NCBI GenBank assembly: GCA_035761045.1
Contig: DASTRU010000144.1
Location: forward strand, 1 to 6,716
Reading direction: 5' to 3'
DNA: 6,716 bases
Origin: DASTRU01 sp035761045
GTDB taxonomy: Bacteria; Pseudomonadota; Gammaproteobacteria; Burkholderiales; Burkholderiaceae_E
In this document: positions 1-6,175 of the stretch, in pieces
Numbering within the stretch: position 1 is the stretch's first letter
Layout: each line of letters starts with the position of its first letter
Program-made: the position numbers and the translations under genes
Notes under the pieces: generated by a model
Told to the model about the DNA's origin: nothing
The model's input: the letters and a program-made list of their open reading frames with translations, nothing else
The model's database searches: none

Positions 1-2
1 GG

Positions 3-491
3 CTCGATTTGCTTCAGCAAGCGGGCATCGCGAACGCACGGTTGCTTGTCATCGCGGTGGATGATCCGGCCGCGGCGCTCGATATCGCGCGTCAGGTGCG
101 CAAGCGTTGGCCCACGCTGCCGATCGTCGCGCGCGCGCGCAGCCGCACCGACGCGTATGAGTTCGAGGCATTAGGCATTCGTGCCATCCGAGAAACGTTT
201 CATTCCGCTTTGGAGGCGGCCGAACAATCCTTGCGTGCCCTAGGCGAACAGCCGCACACCGCGTGGCGATTGGTGCGCCACTTCGAACGCCATGACCGCG
301 AACTGCTCAACCGCGCGCGCGCGGTTCGCCACGATCAACAAGCGCTCATCGGCATCACCGAACAAGGCCGCCGTGACCTGCAAGCCCTCTTGCAAAGCGA
401 GCACGCCCAGCGCGGTCCGGACGGCGCGAGCGGCTTGGAAGAAGGCTGGACGCATCTGCGCGCGCCCGACGACGACCGTCCGCCCTCCTAA
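3..491 (+). CDS. KefB/KefC-type CPA2 potassium/proton antiporter, C-terminal fragment
   Basis: Only the last 162 codons are present; the transmembrane antiporter domain lies upstream of the window. The frame is open from base 3 and ends at TAA 489-491. The visible part starts in the second half of a cytoplasmic TrkA-N/RCK domain: LDLLQQAGIANARLLVIAVDDPAAALDIARQ has the typical alternating strand-helix pattern in which the domain senses nucleotide or glutathione and gates K+ efflux. The next stretch (PIVARARSRTDAYEFEALGI) matches the conserved order in KefB/KefC proteins, where a residue about to be blamed on redox or electrophile stress is handed through the RCK domain. The last ~80 residues form a charged helical tail (LVRHFERHDRELLNRA, then ITEQGRRDLQALLQ) as in KefB/KefC homologues. 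Family role: glutathione-gated K+/H+ exchange at the inner membrane, protecting against electrophiles. KefB and KefC cannot be told apart from the tail, so no symbol is given. No terminator follows it. Confidence 0.85.
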   Translation, partial: LDLLQQAGIANARLLVIAVDDPAAALDIARQVRKRWPTLPIVARARSRTDAYEFEALGIRAIRETFHSALEAAEQSLRALGEQPHTAWRLVRHFERHDRELLNRARAVRHDQQALIGITEQGRRDLQALLQSEHAQRGPDGASGLEEGWTHLRAPDDDRPPS

Positions 492-550
492 ATTCCCCTA
501 TAAATAAAGCGCCCATTTCCTTAAGGAGCGGCACGCGGCGTGCTCGATGC

Positions 551-577
551 CTGCCGCGGTCATGGGGACCGCGGTAG
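551..577 (+). promoter_or_regulatory. GC-rich hairpin in the leader of the FG-GAP lipoprotein gene
   Basis: The arms 551-561 and 567-577 pair over 11 bp (core CCGCGGTC / GACCGCGG perfect, one G-T wobble at 553/575) around the loop ATGGG. A second small hairpin, GCACG-CGG-CGTGC, lies at 531-543. The hairpin ends 7 nt before the GGAG ribosome binding site (585-588) of the gene starting at 595. There is no T-run after it, so it is not an intrinsic terminator. It could affect mRNA stability or ribosome access. In the rest of the gap (492-594), a TATAAA at 499-504 could be a -10 element, but no convincing -35 accompanies it. An AAGGAG at 523-528 is 18 nt from the ATG at 547, too far to serve it. 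Confidence 0.5.
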
Positions 578-594
578 GTGGAGGGGAGACCAAT

Positions 595-2529
595 ATGACG
601 AAGACGAAAACCAGGACGCGCAAACTAGCGCGTCTGGCATGGGGGGGGGCTGCTTGGACGATCGCCATCGCATTGGCGGGGTGCGGCGGTGGGGGCGGTG
701 GCGGTGATACCAGCGCGCCGCTTGGCGTATCGAGTTCAAGCGCGGCCACGCAGGCCGGCGGCTCGACCGAAACGGCTGCCGGCTTGACGGATGGGAATAC
801 CAGCATCGTCGCGGTAAAACCCGGGGACATCGGCGCTACGGTAACCACGCCGCGCGCCATCACGTTGGGCGTGCCGCAAGCCGTCGATGGCGCGCGCCGT
901 ATCGCGTTGAGCTGGTCGAGCGCCGGCGACAACGTGCGCTATGCCGTGCTGCTACGGCCGAACGCAAGCGCGCCTTACGCCACCGTTGCCGAAAACGTGC
1001 GCGATACCGCCACGCGCATCGATCCGGGCCCGTCATGGCGCATCGATTGGACGCAAGCGCGCGTCAAGCTGCTGGGCTGCACCGCGCAGCAGCGCTGCGT
1101 TGAAAGCAACGAGCAATCGCTCGTCCCCGCGTTGGCGTCGGGTGCGGTGGAACTGCGCTCGCCCACCAAGCGCGCCGATCTGTTTGGCACGACCACGGTT
1201 TTAAGCGGCGATGGCCGTACCTTGGTCGTCGGCGCCGTGGGGCATCAAGTCAACGGGCTGGACCGCGTGGGTGCCGCGCATGTGTTCGAGCTTGACGCGA
1301 ACGGGCAATGGGCCTTGCGCGCCACGCTGACCACGACCCGGCCGGAATCCGACGCCATCTTCAGCAGCGGCTTGGCCATTAGCCGCGATGCCAGCACGAT
1401 CGCGATCGGCGCGCCCGGTGAACGCGGCAACTGCCGCTATCTCGTACCCACCGTGGGCGGCCGGTGCGGCGATAACGTCGGCGCGGTGTATGTCTACACG
1501 CGCGACGGCCGCAAGGGCTGGCGGCCGCAAACCGTGTTGCGAGCGAGCAATCCGCACACCTTCACCTCGTTTGGCAGCGATGTGGCGTTGAGCGACGACG
1601 GCAATTGGCTGGCCGTAAGTTCACCGCAGGAAGCCGGCGGCTCGGGCGGCGTCAATGGCGATCAGAGCAATCAATCCAAACCTGGCTCGGGCGCGGTGTA
1701 CATGTTCGCGCGTGATTCGGGCGGGCGCTGGCGGCAAGACGCCTACGTCAAAGCCTCCAATTCCGATGCGGTGGACGGTTTTGGCAGCTTCGCGCTCGCC
1801 TTGTCGGGCGACGCGCGGGTGCTCGCGGTGGGCGCGTATGCGGAAGCCAGCACGGCCACGGGGATCGACGGCAATCAGGCCGACAACAGCGCGCCGTTCC
1901 AAGGCGCGGTGTATGTCTTTCGGCGCCAAGACGCCACCGGTTGGCGGCAAGAGGCGTACGTGAAGGCGGCGGCCGACGGCACGCGGCCGACCGCGCCCGA
2001 ACGTCGCTTCGGGCAAAGCGTGGCGCTTAATCGCAGCGGCGATTTACTCGTCGTGGGCGCACCGGCCGACGGCGGCGTGGAAGTACCGCAACCGCCGTTC
2101 GGATCGCGCGTGGAAGGCACGGGGCTCGTGTACGTGTTTGGTCACAACGCGGGTCGCTGGACGCAGCTGCAAGTACTGACCGCGTCGAATGCCGAAGGTG
2201 GCGATGAATTCGGCAGCGAGATTGCCTTGAGCGCCGACGGTCGCACGCTCGCGGTGGGCGCGCCGAACGAGGCTTCGGCCAACGGCGGCATCAACGCCAA
2301 CCCCAACGACGAACGCGCGCGCGGTTCGGGCGCGGTGTATGTGTTCATGCAAAACGATCAACGGAAGTGGAGCCAACAAACCTATGTGAAGCTGCCCCAC
2401 CCAACGGCGGGCGACTTAGTCGGTTTGTATCAACAAGGGCTCGCGCTCGACGACGCTGGAAAAACGTTGGCGATCGGCCGACGCGATAGTTACGACGGCA
2501 GCCAACCTGGCGCGGTGTTCGTTTACTAA
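595..2529 (+). CDS. FG-GAP / integrin-alpha-like beta-propeller lipoprotein
   Basis: This is a 644-aa predicted secreted lipoprotein. The ATG at 595 is chosen because GGAG (585-588) sits 6 nt upstream and a clean signal peptide follows: a basic N-terminus (MTKTKTRTRKLARLAW), a hydrophobic core, and a lipobox L27-A28-G29-C30. An upstream in-frame ATG at 547 lacks a well-placed SD and would bury the signal peptide. After Cys30 comes a Gly-rich linker, then a fibronectin III-like region at about residues 90-180 (ALSWSSAGDNVRYAVLL, ending SNEQSLVPAL). Residues ~185-644 hold seven repeats of 65-76 residues with the pattern FGS-x-ALS-x-DG-x-LAVGAP ... GAVYVF ... W-x-Q-x-YVKAS; repeat starts are near 199, 256, 326, 396, 472, 539 and 610. 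This is the integrin-alpha-type FG-GAP propeller. The last repeat stops at GAVFVY without its outer strand, which the segment VELRSPTKRADLFG before repeat 1 can supply. The likely location is the outer membrane or cell surface. The ligand is unknown, but such propellers usually bind proteins or sugars. A G9 run lies in the signal-peptide codons. The gene appears monocistronic, with a terminator just downstream. Confidence 0.9.
   Translation: MTKTKTRTRKLARLAWGGAAWTIAIALAGCGGGGGGGDTSAPLGVSSSSAATQAGGSTETAAGLTDGNTSIVAVKPGDIGATVTTPRAITLGVPQAVDGARRIALSWSSAGDNVRYAVLLRPNASAPYATVAENVRDTATRIDPGPSWRIDWTQARVKLLGCTAQQRCVESNEQSLVPALASGAVELRSPTKRADLFGTTTVLSGDGRTLVVGAVGHQVNGLDRVGAAHVFELDANGQWALRATLTTTRPESDAIFSSGLAISRDASTIAIGAPGERGNCRYLVPTVGGRCGDNVGAVYVYTRDGRKGWRPQTVLRASNPHTFTSFGSDVALSDDGNWLAVSSPQEAGGSGGVNGDQSNQSKPGSGAVYMFARDSGGRWRQDAYVKASNSDAVDGFGSFALALSGDARVLAVGAYAEASTATGIDGNQADNSAPFQGAVYVFRRQDATGWRQEAYVKAAADGTRPTAPERRFGQSVALNRSGDLLVVGAPADGGVEVPQPPFGSRVEGTGLVYVFGHNAGRWTQLQVLTASNAEGGDEFGSEIALSADGRTLAVGAPNEASANGGINANPNDERARGSGAVYVFMQNDQRKWSQQTYVKLPHPTAGDLVGLYQQGLALDDAGKTLAIGRRDSYDGSQPGAVFVY
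641..649 (+). repeat. Homopolymeric G9 tract inside the lipoprotein signal-peptide codons
   Basis: Nine consecutive G residues (with the preceding T they give codons TGG GGG GGG G..) lie 46-54 nt after the start codon of the FG-GAP lipoprotein gene. Adding one G would bring a TGA at 705-707 into frame; losing one would bring in a TGA at 785-787. Either slip removes the mature protein. Runs of this length near the 5' end of surface-protein genes are the classic substrate of slipped-strand phase variation. Whether that happens here is inference. Confidence 0.6.
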
Positions 2530-2543
2530 ATCGCCAGCACACG

Positions 2544-2583
2544 CCCGCGCGGTACAAAGTGCAAATGCATCGCGCGGGTTTTT
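2544..2583 (+). terminator. Rho-independent terminator after the FG-GAP lipoprotein gene
   Basis: A perfect 8-bp GC stem, CCCGCGCG (2544-2551) with CGCGCGGG (2571-2578), is followed directly by TTTTT (2579-2583). The 19-nt loop contains a minor TGCA..TGCA dyad. It begins 14 nt past the TAA at 2527-2529, where the terminator of the upstream gene is expected, and separates it from the small helical-protein gene. Confidence 0.85.
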
Positions 2584-2644
2584 CAAATATCGAATCAACG
2601 TCTGTCGATAACGATGGCACGCGCGATGCGGCTCCCAAGAAACT

Positions 2645-2664
2645 AGTGAGATTCGTCACGAATC
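2645..2664. promoter_or_regulatory. Overlapping dyads upstream of the 107-aa protein gene (candidate operator)
   Basis: Two dyads overlap here: GTGA-N6-TCAC (2646-2659), which has the geometry of a CRP/FNR-family half-site pair, and GATTCG-TCA-CGAATC (2650-2664), a perfect 6-bp inverted repeat. They lie 32 nt before the start codon and so would cover or abut the promoter. Another dyad, TATCGA-N11-TCGATA, is at 2588-2610. The CRP-like match is only the inner four bases of each half, and no strong -35/-10 pair is visible. Apart from these dyads and the terminator, nothing else was seen in the gap 2530-2695. Confidence 0.3.
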
Positions 2665-2695
2665 CGCTTTGTTTATTCAACCTTAGGAGGCCGTC

Positions 2696-3019
2696 ATGCA
2701 AATGGAACGAGTTCAGCAGGAACTGCAAGCGGTACAGCAACACATCAAGCGCGCCGCGCAAGCGTGTCAGGCCAGCGGCAACGTGCCGTCCGACCTAAAA
2801 AGCGCGATCCAGCAGCTCGACCAGCAATCCAATCAAGTGCAGCAAGTCATGCAAAGCGGCGACGAAAATCAAATTCTTCAATGCGTGGACGAGCTCGAGG
2901 AAATTAGCGATCGTGCTCAGCACGCATGCGAGCGGTCCGACGGACTCGATACGCAACTGCAAGCCTGTGTCGAACAGGCGCATGAAAAGCTGTCGAGCCT
3001 AAAACATCAGTTGCACTAA
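2696..3019 (+). CDS. Small helical (coiled-coil-like) hypothetical protein with four Cys
   Basis: A 107-aa soluble protein with no signal peptide or membrane segment. The start is fixed by AGGAGG (2685-2690), 5 nt before ATG 2696; the next ATG, 6 nt later, is less well placed. The sequence is very rich in Gln, Glu, Ala and Ser and almost wholly helical in character: heptad-like stretches (MERVQQELQAVQQHIKRAAQ, then AIQQLDQQSNQVQQVMQ, then LQACVEQAHEKLSSLKHQL) are broken at GNVPSD and SGDEN. This suggests three or four helices packing as a bundle. Four cysteines (24, 63, 78, 91) and histidines at 16, 76, 96, 104 and 107 are spread along it, including H76-x-C78 and C91-x4-H96, so metal binding or disulfides are possible but unproven. 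It resembles uncharacterised small proteins of Burkholderiales-type bacteria; that is a general impression. It has its own leader and is convergent with dinB, with only 32 nt between the stops and no clear terminator there. Confidence 0.85.
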   Translation: MQMERVQQELQAVQQHIKRAAQACQASGNVPSDLKSAIQQLDQQSNQVQQVMQSGDENQILQCVDELEEISDRAQHACERSDGLDTQLQACVEQAHEKLSSLKHQLH

Positions 3020-3051
3020 GTCCGCGTTTCAAGGACCGCGCCATTCCTAAG

Positions 3052-4197
3052 TTAGTCAAACAGCGAACGCATTGGTGAATTCGCTTCGCTTGGTAAGGCA
3101 TGCGCCGACGCGGCCGACAAGGCGCCAACGCGTACGCCGAGCAAACGAATGCGCCGGTCCAAGGGCACGCGCTTTAAGCACACCCCGGCCGCCTTGCGAA
3201 TCGTCGTCGCATCGTCGGTCGGGGTTTCAATCGTGTGGTCGCGCGTGACGGTACGAAAATCGTCGTAACGCAGTTTTAGGCCAATCGTTTTGCCGACAAA
3301 GCCCTTGCGTTGGAGATCATGCGCGACGCGTTCGCATAAGTCGGTGAAGTGCCGCGACAACGCATCGCGATCGCGCACCGCGTGCAAGTCGCGCTCGAAG
3401 GTGGTTTCCCGGCTCATCGATTTAGGTTCGCGATGCGTGACGACTGGGCGATCGTCGCGTCCGTGCGCGGCGTCGTGCAGCCATGCGCCCACGCCTTGAC
3501 CAAACCGCTCCATCAACCAATAACGATCGCATTGCGCCAGTTCGCCAATCGTGCGAATGCCTAAGTCTTCGAGCTTCGCGTTTGCTTTTGGGCCCACGCC
3601 GTTGATGCGTCCAACGGGTAAGGGATGAATACGCTCGATGATCGATTCGGGCGTGATTACCGTCAGGCCGTCGGGCTTATCGAGGTCGGACGCGATCTTG
3701 GCGAGCAGCTTGTTGGGCGCAAGTCCAATCGAACAACTCAGCCCGGTCGCGTCGCGCACCGCGCGCTTGATGGCGACCGCGCGGTCTCGCGCTACGCTCC
3801 ATGCTCGCGCGGGGTCGATCGTGCTATCGCTTAAGTCGATATAAATCTCGTCGATGCCGCGATCCTCGATGCAAGGCGCAAGCGTTTGCACCGCCGCCTT
3901 GAACGCGCGCGAATAACGCCGGTACTCGTCGAAATCGGCGGGCAGCAATATCGCGTCGGGCGCGAGTTGCGCGGCTTTCATCAAACCCATGCCCGAATGC
4001 ACGCCGAGCGCGCGCGCCTCGTACGTCGCCGTCGTGATGACGCCTCGGCCCGCATAGCCGCGCAAGGTCGCATGGCGGCGCTTGCCGCCACCGCCAATCA
4101 CCACTGGCCGTCCGCGTAAATCGGGATAACGCAACAGCTCCACCGACGCATAAAACGCGTCCATGTCCAAGTGAGCGATGAGACGAGGCGAATCCAT
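3052..4197 (-). CDS. dinB: DNA polymerase IV (Y-family translesion polymerase)
   Basis: A 381-aa protein. The family copies past damaged template bases, error-prone and non-processive, in the cytoplasm at stalled forks with the beta clamp. Visible hallmarks: the first catalytic aspartate in HLDMDAFYASVE (D11, with Y16 at the steric-gate position), TTATYEAR, the second carboxylate pair in GIDEIYIDLSD (D116, E117), SIGLAPNKLLAKIASDLDKPDG, the helix-hairpin-helix INGVGPKANAKLEDLGI, and the little-finger region starting SMSRETTFERDL. A short Gly/Lys/Arg-rich insertion (GGGGKRRHATLRGYAGRG) before GVITTATYEAR makes it longer than the 351-aa E. coli protein; I associate this with the betaproteobacterial form. 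The ATG at 4197 is used because homology begins there; the open frame runs on to 4578 but that stretch is antisense to the thioredoxin gene. No strong SD and no CTGT-N8-ACAG LexA box were seen. The C-terminus (SPMRSLFD) could be a degenerate clamp-binding motif. Confidence 0.95.
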   Translation of the reverse strand: MDSPRLIAHLDMDAFYASVELLRYPDLRGRPVVIGGGGKRRHATLRGYAGRGVITTATYEARALGVHSGMGLMKAAQLAPDAILLPADFDEYRRYSRAFKAAVQTLAPCIEDRGIDEIYIDLSDSTIDPARAWSVARDRAVAIKRAVRDATGLSCSIGLAPNKLLAKIASDLDKPDGLTVITPESIIERIHPLPVGRINGVGPKANAKLEDLGIRTIGELAQCDRYWLMERFGQGVGAWLHDAAHGRDDRPVVTHREPKSMSRETTFERDLHAVRDRDALSRHFTDLCERVAHDLQRKGFVGKTIGLKLRYDDFRTVTRDHTIETPTDDATTIRKAAGVCLKRVPLDRRIRLLGVRVGALSAASAHALPSEANSPMRSLFD

Positions 4198-4210
4198 CGG
4201 CGTGCGCAAA

Positions 4211-4247
4211 GTAAACCTAAGTAAAGCTAAGCGATTTAGCCTAGGTT
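4211..4247. promoter_or_regulatory. Tandem decamers within a nested dyad between dinB and the thioredoxin gene
   Basis: Two adjacent 10-bp units, GTAAACCTAA (4211-4220) and GTAAAGCTAA (4221-4230), differ by one base. They are followed by inverted copies: GCTAA (4226-4230) pairs with TTAGC (4236-4240), and AACCTA (4214-4219) pairs with TAGGTT (4242-4247). The block is AT-rich in GC-rich surroundings and lies 14 nt before the dinB start and 59 nt before the thioredoxin-gene start, in the only intergenic space serving both genes. The ten-base period would place bound proteins on one face of the helix. It may be an operator; the -10 elements of one or both promoters may also overlap it (TATGCT at 4255-4260 on the plus strand is weak). 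Confidence 0.4.
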
Positions 4248-4305
4248 CGGGCGCTATGCTTGCGTCGCTTGTCATGAAACCGCGTTGATTATCCAGGCCC
4301 TCGTG

Positions 4306-5919
4306 ATGAAACCGCTCATTCCGATCGTCATGCTCGTCGTCGCATTGACCGCATGCGAACGTCGTCCAAACGATCCGCCCAAATCCGTTCCGCTGCCCAA
4401 GACACAGACCGCCGCATCCACGCATGTGCTCGATGTGTTTCCCGCCGCGCACGCCGACGCGCCCAGCGAGATCGCCTGGCATGCGGGCGATATCGAAAGC
4501 GCCTTCGCGCGCGCGCGGCAAGACAACAAGCCAGTGTTTTTCTATTACGGCGCGGTGTGGTGTCCGCCGTGCAATCAAGTCAAGGCCACGATCTTGAGCC
4601 GACGTGAATTCATTGAACGCTCGCGCTTATTCGTGCCGGTGTATGTCGATGGCGATACGCGCGACGGCCAGCGTTTGGCCGAGCGATTCAAGGTGCGCGG
4701 TTATCCCACCATGGTGTTGTTCAAGCCCGATGGCAGCGAGATCACGCGCTTGCCCGGCGAGGTGGATTTCGAGCAATACCTGCAAGTCCTCGCGTTGGGA
4801 TTGAACGCGACTCAACCCATCAAGGACACCTTGACGGCGGCGTTGGCCGGCCGACCGTTGGCGCGCGAGGATTGGCGTCGGCTCGCGTATTACGCCTGGG
4901 AGGCGGATGAACATCAGCTCGTCGCCACGGGGCGTTTACCCGTGACCTTGCACAAACTCGCGAACGCTTGCCCGCCGGTATTGACCGCCGCTCGCACGCG
5001 TTTGGGTCTTAAGGCGATCGCGGCGGCGTCCGCGGCCACGCCGCCCGCTTTCTCGCCCGCCGAGCGCAAGGCCGCCGTGGCTCGCATGCTCGACGTATTA
5101 AGCAACCCGCGCCTGGTGCGCGAGAACGTGGATGTGATTGCCGGCGCGCCCGAGGACATCGTGCGCGCTCTAAGCGCCGTCACCGCGCCCGAACGCGCGC
5201 GGCTCGTCGCGGCCTGGGACCGCGCCCTGCGCGCCTTGGTGCTTGATACCACCTTGTCCAACACCGACCGGCTCGCGGCCATGAACGCGCGCGTATCGCT
5301 CGCGCTACTCGACGACCCCGACGCGCGCTTAACCGACGCGATGATCGAGGACGTGCGCTCCGAAGTCGTTCGCGCCGACCGCGAAAGCACCAACCCGTAC
5401 GAACGCCAAACGGTCATCAACGCGGGTGCCCAGGTACTTACGCACGCGGGCTTGCTCGACGACAGCGATCAACTGCTTGAAGCCGAACTCGAACGCTCGC
5501 CCGCGCCTTACTACTTCATGTCGTCGCTCGCGGCCAACGCCAAAAAGCGCGGCAACGCCAAGCGCGCGCTCGAGTGGTATGCGAAGGCTTATGAACAATC
5601 GCGCGGACCGGCCACTCGCTTGCAATGGGGCGCGAATTGGATTGGCGCCTTGATCGAACTCGCGCCTAACGAAGAACGCCGCATCGAGGACGCGACGGTG
5701 CGCGTGTTTGGCGAATTCGCTTCGGCCACGGCCAGCATCGAAGGCCGCAATCGCGCCGTCCTCGAACGCTTGCGCGGCAAGCTCGACGCCTGGAACGCCA
5801 AGGGCGACCACGCCGCGTCGTTACAACGCGTCAAGCAACGCTGGGCCGAGGTATGCGCGAAACTCCCGGCCGACGCGCAAGACCGCCCGCGCTGCGAACG
5901 CGTCATGAGCACGGCGTGA
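4306..5919 (+). CDS. Thioredoxin-fold lipoprotein with helical C-terminal domain
   Basis: A 537-aa predicted envelope protein. The ATG at 4306 gives a short lipoprotein signal peptide, MKPLIPIVMLVVALTAC, with lipobox L14-T15-A16-C17; in-frame GTG 4303 and TTG 4285 are alternatives, and there is no strong SD. Residues ~55-170 are a thioredoxin domain: KPVFFYYGAVWCPPCNQVK contains the active-site pair C86-P-P-C89, and GYPTMVLF holds the cis-proline (P134). With DGDTRDGQRLAERFKVRGYPTM it resembles the Thioredoxin_7/DsbD-gamma-like group that works on periplasmic thiols. Residues ~180-537 are all-helical with Ala- and Arg-rich segments; MSSLAANAKKRGNAKRALEW and YAKAYEQSRGPATRL look like TPR-type helix pairs, so partner binding is plausible. 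Likely role: periplasmic disulfide reduction or isomerisation on a docked partner. Substrate and redox donor are unknown. The gene is divergent from dinB, and no other disulfide-pathway genes are in the window. Confidence 0.85.
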   Translation: MKPLIPIVMLVVALTACERRPNDPPKSVPLPKTQTAASTHVLDVFPAAHADAPSEIAWHAGDIESAFARARQDNKPVFFYYGAVWCPPCNQVKATILSRREFIERSRLFVPVYVDGDTRDGQRLAERFKVRGYPTMVLFKPDGSEITRLPGEVDFEQYLQVLALGLNATQPIKDTLTAALAGRPLAREDWRRLAYYAWEADEHQLVATGRLPVTLHKLANACPPVLTAARTRLGLKAIAAASAATPPAFSPAERKAAVARMLDVLSNPRLVRENVDVIAGAPEDIVRALSAVTAPERARLVAAWDRALRALVLDTTLSNTDRLAAMNARVSLALLDDPDARLTDAMIEDVRSEVVRADRESTNPYERQTVINAGAQVLTHAGLLDDSDQLLEAELERSPAPYYFMSSLAANAKKRGNAKRALEWYAKAYEQSRGPATRLQWGANWIGALIELAPNEERRIEDATVRVFGEFASATASIEGRNRAVLERLRGKLDAWNAKGDHAASLQRVKQRWAEVCAKLPADAQDRPRCERVMSTA

Positions 5920-5930
5920 ACTAAATCGTC

Positions 5931-5963
5931 GGCGCGCGCTCTTAAAGCGCTTATCGTCGCGCC
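5931..5963 (+). other. Nested inverted repeat after the thioredoxin-lipoprotein gene
   Basis: GGCGCG (5931-5936) pairs with CGCGCC (5958-5963), and inside it GCGCT (5936-5940) pairs with AGCGC (5946-5950) around CTTAA. It starts 12 nt after the TGA at 5917-5919. No T-run follows on the plus strand, so it is at best a weak or Rho-assisted 3' end structure, or a leader structure of the 62-aa gene. Confidence 0.35.
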
Positions 5964-5986
5964 CTAAATAAATCATCGAGATCGTC

Positions 5987-6175
5987 ATGCCCCGCCGCTT
6001 CATTACTCCATCGCCCGCCATCGTTGCCGCGCCCAAGCCGCGCAACACGGTGTTCGCCGCGCTTATGAAGCGCGCGACGACGAGTGGCGCGGCCGGCGCG
6101 CATCGCGATCCTTCGCGGTCGCGTCAGCATCAACGTCGGGATTTGGTCGAGCGCTTGCGCGAGCTCAGCGACTAA
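5987..6175 (+). CDS. Small basic hypothetical protein
   Basis: A 62-aa protein with no signal peptide or transmembrane segment. It is strongly basic (about 14 Arg/Lys) and Pro/Ala-rich at the N-terminus (RRFITPSPAIVAAPKPRN). This is followed by a possible helix VFAALMKRA and a charged C-terminal helix (QHQRRDLVERLRELSD). The KPRN..(A)AL..R..GAHR layout recalls a group of short uncharacterised proteobacterial proteins in which a KPRNP motif precedes a basic helix, but I do not recognise a named family. Codon third positions are GC-rich like the neighbouring genes, supporting real coding. The SD is weak (GAG before ATG 5987). Its TAA (6173-6175) overlaps the ATG of the next short ORF as TAATG, which suggests translational coupling to what follows. 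It lies on the same strand as the thioredoxin gene, 67 nt downstream. Nucleic-acid binding would suit the charge but is not shown. Confidence 0.55.
   Translation: MPRRFITPSPAIVAAPKPRNTVFAALMKRATTSGAAGAHRDPSRSRQHQRRDLVERLRELSD

Noticed and set aside
547..594. Upstream ATG as start of the FG-GAP lipoprotein
   Set aside because: No SD at proper distance, it lies before the strong hairpin, and it would place 16 residues ahead of a well-formed lipoprotein signal peptide that has its own SD.
2559..2798. 79-codon frame upstream of the 107-aa gene
   Set aside because: It begins inside the terminator loop, has no SD, and runs into the well-supported 107-aa gene out of frame.
4198..4305. LexA (SOS) box for dinB
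   Set aside because: No CTGT-N8-ACAG type site was found on either strand of the promoter region; TTAG-containing sequences there do not fit the alternative LexA motifs I compared.
4198..4578. N-terminal extension of the dinB frame giving a 508-aa protein
   Set aside because: Pol IV homology starts at ATG 4197 (MDSPRLIAHLDMD); the extension is antisense to the thioredoxin lipoprotein gene and crosses the divergent promoter region.
4914..5420. Long antisense open frame (168 codons) within the thioredoxin gene
   Set aside because: Shadow of a GC-rich coding strand; low-complexity Ser/Arg/Ala product with no recognisable domain, fully inside a gene with clear domain evidence.
3077..5724. Repeated 12-mer GAATTCGCTTCG at 3077 and 5713
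   Set aside because: Two copies only, both within coding sequence in unrelated contexts; consistent with chance and shared codon preference.
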